This document shows positions 40,284 through 41,454 of a stretch of DNA of 41,454 bases, piece by piece. The stretch comes from Candidatus Zambryskiibacteriota bacterium (GTDB lineage Bacteria > Patescibacteriota > Minisyncoccia > Phycocordibacterales > DATDWN01): the NCBI GenBank assembly GCA_023267045.1, contig JAHFOB010000003.1:1-41454 (forward strand), given 5' to 3'. Each line of letters starts with the position of its first letter. Within the stretch, counting starts at the first letter, position 1. The translations under genes were made by a program, and so were the position numbers. A model generated the notes under the pieces. The model made no database searches and had not been told where the DNA came from. It saw nothing but the letters and a program-made list of their open reading frames with translations.

Positions 40284-40450
40284 CCTAAAGAGTAACGGAG
40301 GAGTTTATTAAGGTCAGCTAGCCGTGAATGGAAACCATGGCGATAGTGTAATGGCACAAGCTGGCTTAACTGTAAGGCGTACATGCCAAACAGATGCGAA
40401 AGCAGAACATAGTGAACCGACGGTCCGTGTTAGAGGCGGCCGGAGATTAT

Positions 40451-40481
<31 letters not shown>

Positions 40482-40524
40482 GGTTGCACCTAAGCGTCCA
40501 TAGCGACGGTGCAGTTCGGCACCT

Positions 40525-41380
40525 TAACTCTCAGATTAAACTCTGAGAAACATCGGGGTGCCTATCGTAGTAATGCGATACAAAAATAATTTGGCTTATA
40601 ACGGTGGACTCCATATACAAGCGATACCGAATGGTATAATAGTAGTATGGACAATACCGCGGGAAGTCTAACTCAATTACAGAAGTCATTTATTATAGGA
40701 ACTCTTTTAGGAGACGGATATATTCGTCAAGTAAAAGGGAGACAAAATGCATTTCTTGAAGTAAATCATTCTATAACTCAAAAAGAATATGTTGAGTGGA
40801 AATATGAATTACTGAAAAATCTAACACGAAGTGGTCCAAAATATCGTAAGGGAAATGGAACACGAGTTGCATATAGATTTTTCACAAAACAACATCCGGA
40901 ATTTACAAAAATAATGGATTTGTTTTATAAAGATAAAAAGAAATGCATTCCAGATTTAATTCTGGATCCAATAATATTGGCAGTATGGTTTATGGATGAT
41001 GGAAGTAGATGTAGTGTAGAAAATGTTTATCTCAATACTCAGCAGTTTTCAAAAGATGATCAATATAAATTATTGGAACTTTTAAAAACTGTAGGATTAG
41101 AGGGAACACTAAACAAAGATAAAGAATATTATCGAATCAGATTTAAAACATCTAGCATACCTAAATTATTTGGAATAATTGAAAAATATATTATTCCATC
41201 CATGAAATATAAAATTGGGTTATGACCCTGTAGAGACTTGATCAGAAATGGTCAGAGTGTGAGGAAGACTCATGCTAACACGCCGAACCCCTTCTCCTTC
41301 GCACTGAAAATTTTGAAGTGCTCAGGATCAGGGTGAAGATATAGTCCGATCCTTCTGGTAACAGAAGAAAAATACGACAG
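40525..41380 (+). ncRNA. Group I intron 5, 23S site L2500, with homing endonuclease gene
   Basis: 856 bases. 5' exon ..TTCGGCACCT; the guide GGGTGCC (40556-40562) pairs with GGCACCT over 7 bp with T-G at the splice site; the P1 loop has CTCAGA / TCTGAG. Core: TTTGGCTTATAACGGTG, GACAATACCGCGGGAAGTC, GTAGAGACTTGATC, GAAGATATAGTCCGATCC. It ends ..CGACAG before CGATGTCGGCTC. The site splits the peptidyl-transferase loop between U2500 and C2501. Confidence 0.88.
40647..41225 (+). CDS. LAGLIDADG homing endonuclease (two-motif, LAGLIDADG_2 type) of intron 5
   Basis: 192 residues with two motifs, SFIIGTLLGDGYI (about 14-26) and LAVWFMDDGSR (about 110-120), so it works as a monomer, unlike the enzymes of introns 2 and 3. 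The first codons (MDNTAGSL) are encoded by the ribozyme segment GACAATACCGCGGGAAG; no later ATG would keep the first motif. It ends in TGA just before the next core segment. It should cut intronless 23S at the CACCT-CGATG site. Confidence 0.88.
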   Translation: MDNTAGSLTQLQKSFIIGTLLGDGYIRQVKGRQNAFLEVNHSITQKEYVEWKYELLKNLTRSGPKYRKGNGTRVAYRFFTKQHPEFTKIMDLFYKDKKKCIPDLILDPIILAVWFMDDGSRCSVENVYLNTQQFSKDDQYKLLELLKTVGLEGTLNKDKEYYRIRFKTSSIPKLFGIIEKYIIPSMKYKIGL

Positions 41381-41454
41381 CGATGTCGGCTCAAGATATC
41401 CTGGAGGTGAAGAAGCTTCCAAGGGTTTGGCTGTTCGCCAATTAAAATCTTACG

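Noticed and set aside
39194-40384. Minus-strand frames of 80-146 codons in the 23S introns
   Set aside because: They run against the transcript, through ribozyme core and rRNA exons, and resemble no family. The plus-strand remnant at 39883 is the real trace of a gene.

Overview
The window is AT-rich DNA from a bacterium with small, tightly packed genes. It is most likely a member of the Patescibacteria / Candidate Phyla Radiation, Parcubacteria-like. Four things point there: the 23S rRNA gene is full of self-splicing introns, many genes start with little or no 5' leader, there are Parcubacteria-style surface proteins with peptidoglycan-binding repeats, and a RecO/RecA/FtsK/aminoacyl-tRNA synthetase core sits in a compact layout. 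TGA is used as a stop (thyX-like gene, tmk, dut, the last homing endonuclease), so this is not one of the lineages that read UGA as glycine. This placement is inference.

Layout. 1-2.7 kb: dTTP supply (thyX-like gene divergent from tmk, then dut). 2.7-15.6 kb: translation and repair (argS, a small unknown gene, ileS, recO, a membrane-anchored repeat protein, glyS, an AI-2E-type permease, metG, tatD). 15.6-17 kb: the classic rpsF-ssb-rpsR group. 17.3-22.7 kb, mostly minus strand: efp, recA, a small membrane protein and ftsK, with one small plus-strand gene. 22.9-30.3 kb: a DeoR-like regulator and a block of secreted or surface proteins, one of 1153 residues, with a long structured region before it. 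30.3-33.5 kb: rplJ-rplL with an L10-type leader, a winged-helix protein, an MscS-like membrane protein and a small unknown gene. 33.7 kb to the end: a 23S rRNA gene with its own promoter, an attenuator-like switch and a long hairpin leader. No 16S rRNA lies upstream of it in the window.

The main novelty is the 23S gene. Up to the window edge it spans about 7.0 kb for what is about 2.57 kb in E. coli. Five group I introns can be placed by restoring the universal exon sequence, at E. coli positions 1917, 1923, 1951, 2262 and 2500. The first two are separated by an exon of only six bases. Three introns carry LAGLIDADG endonuclease genes and a fourth carries a decayed one. At least eight further helices are lengthened by palindromic insertions, and two of these are copies of the same ~150-base element.

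The same kind of palindromic elements recur across the window: between genes, against start and stop codons, inside protein genes in frame (argS three times, ileS twice, efp once), in the rRNA leader and inside introns. I read this as several families of small mobile palindromes, comparable in lifestyle to Rickettsia palindromic elements, that have spread through RNA and protein genes. A second oddity is a complete histidine-phosphatase domain inserted in IleS.
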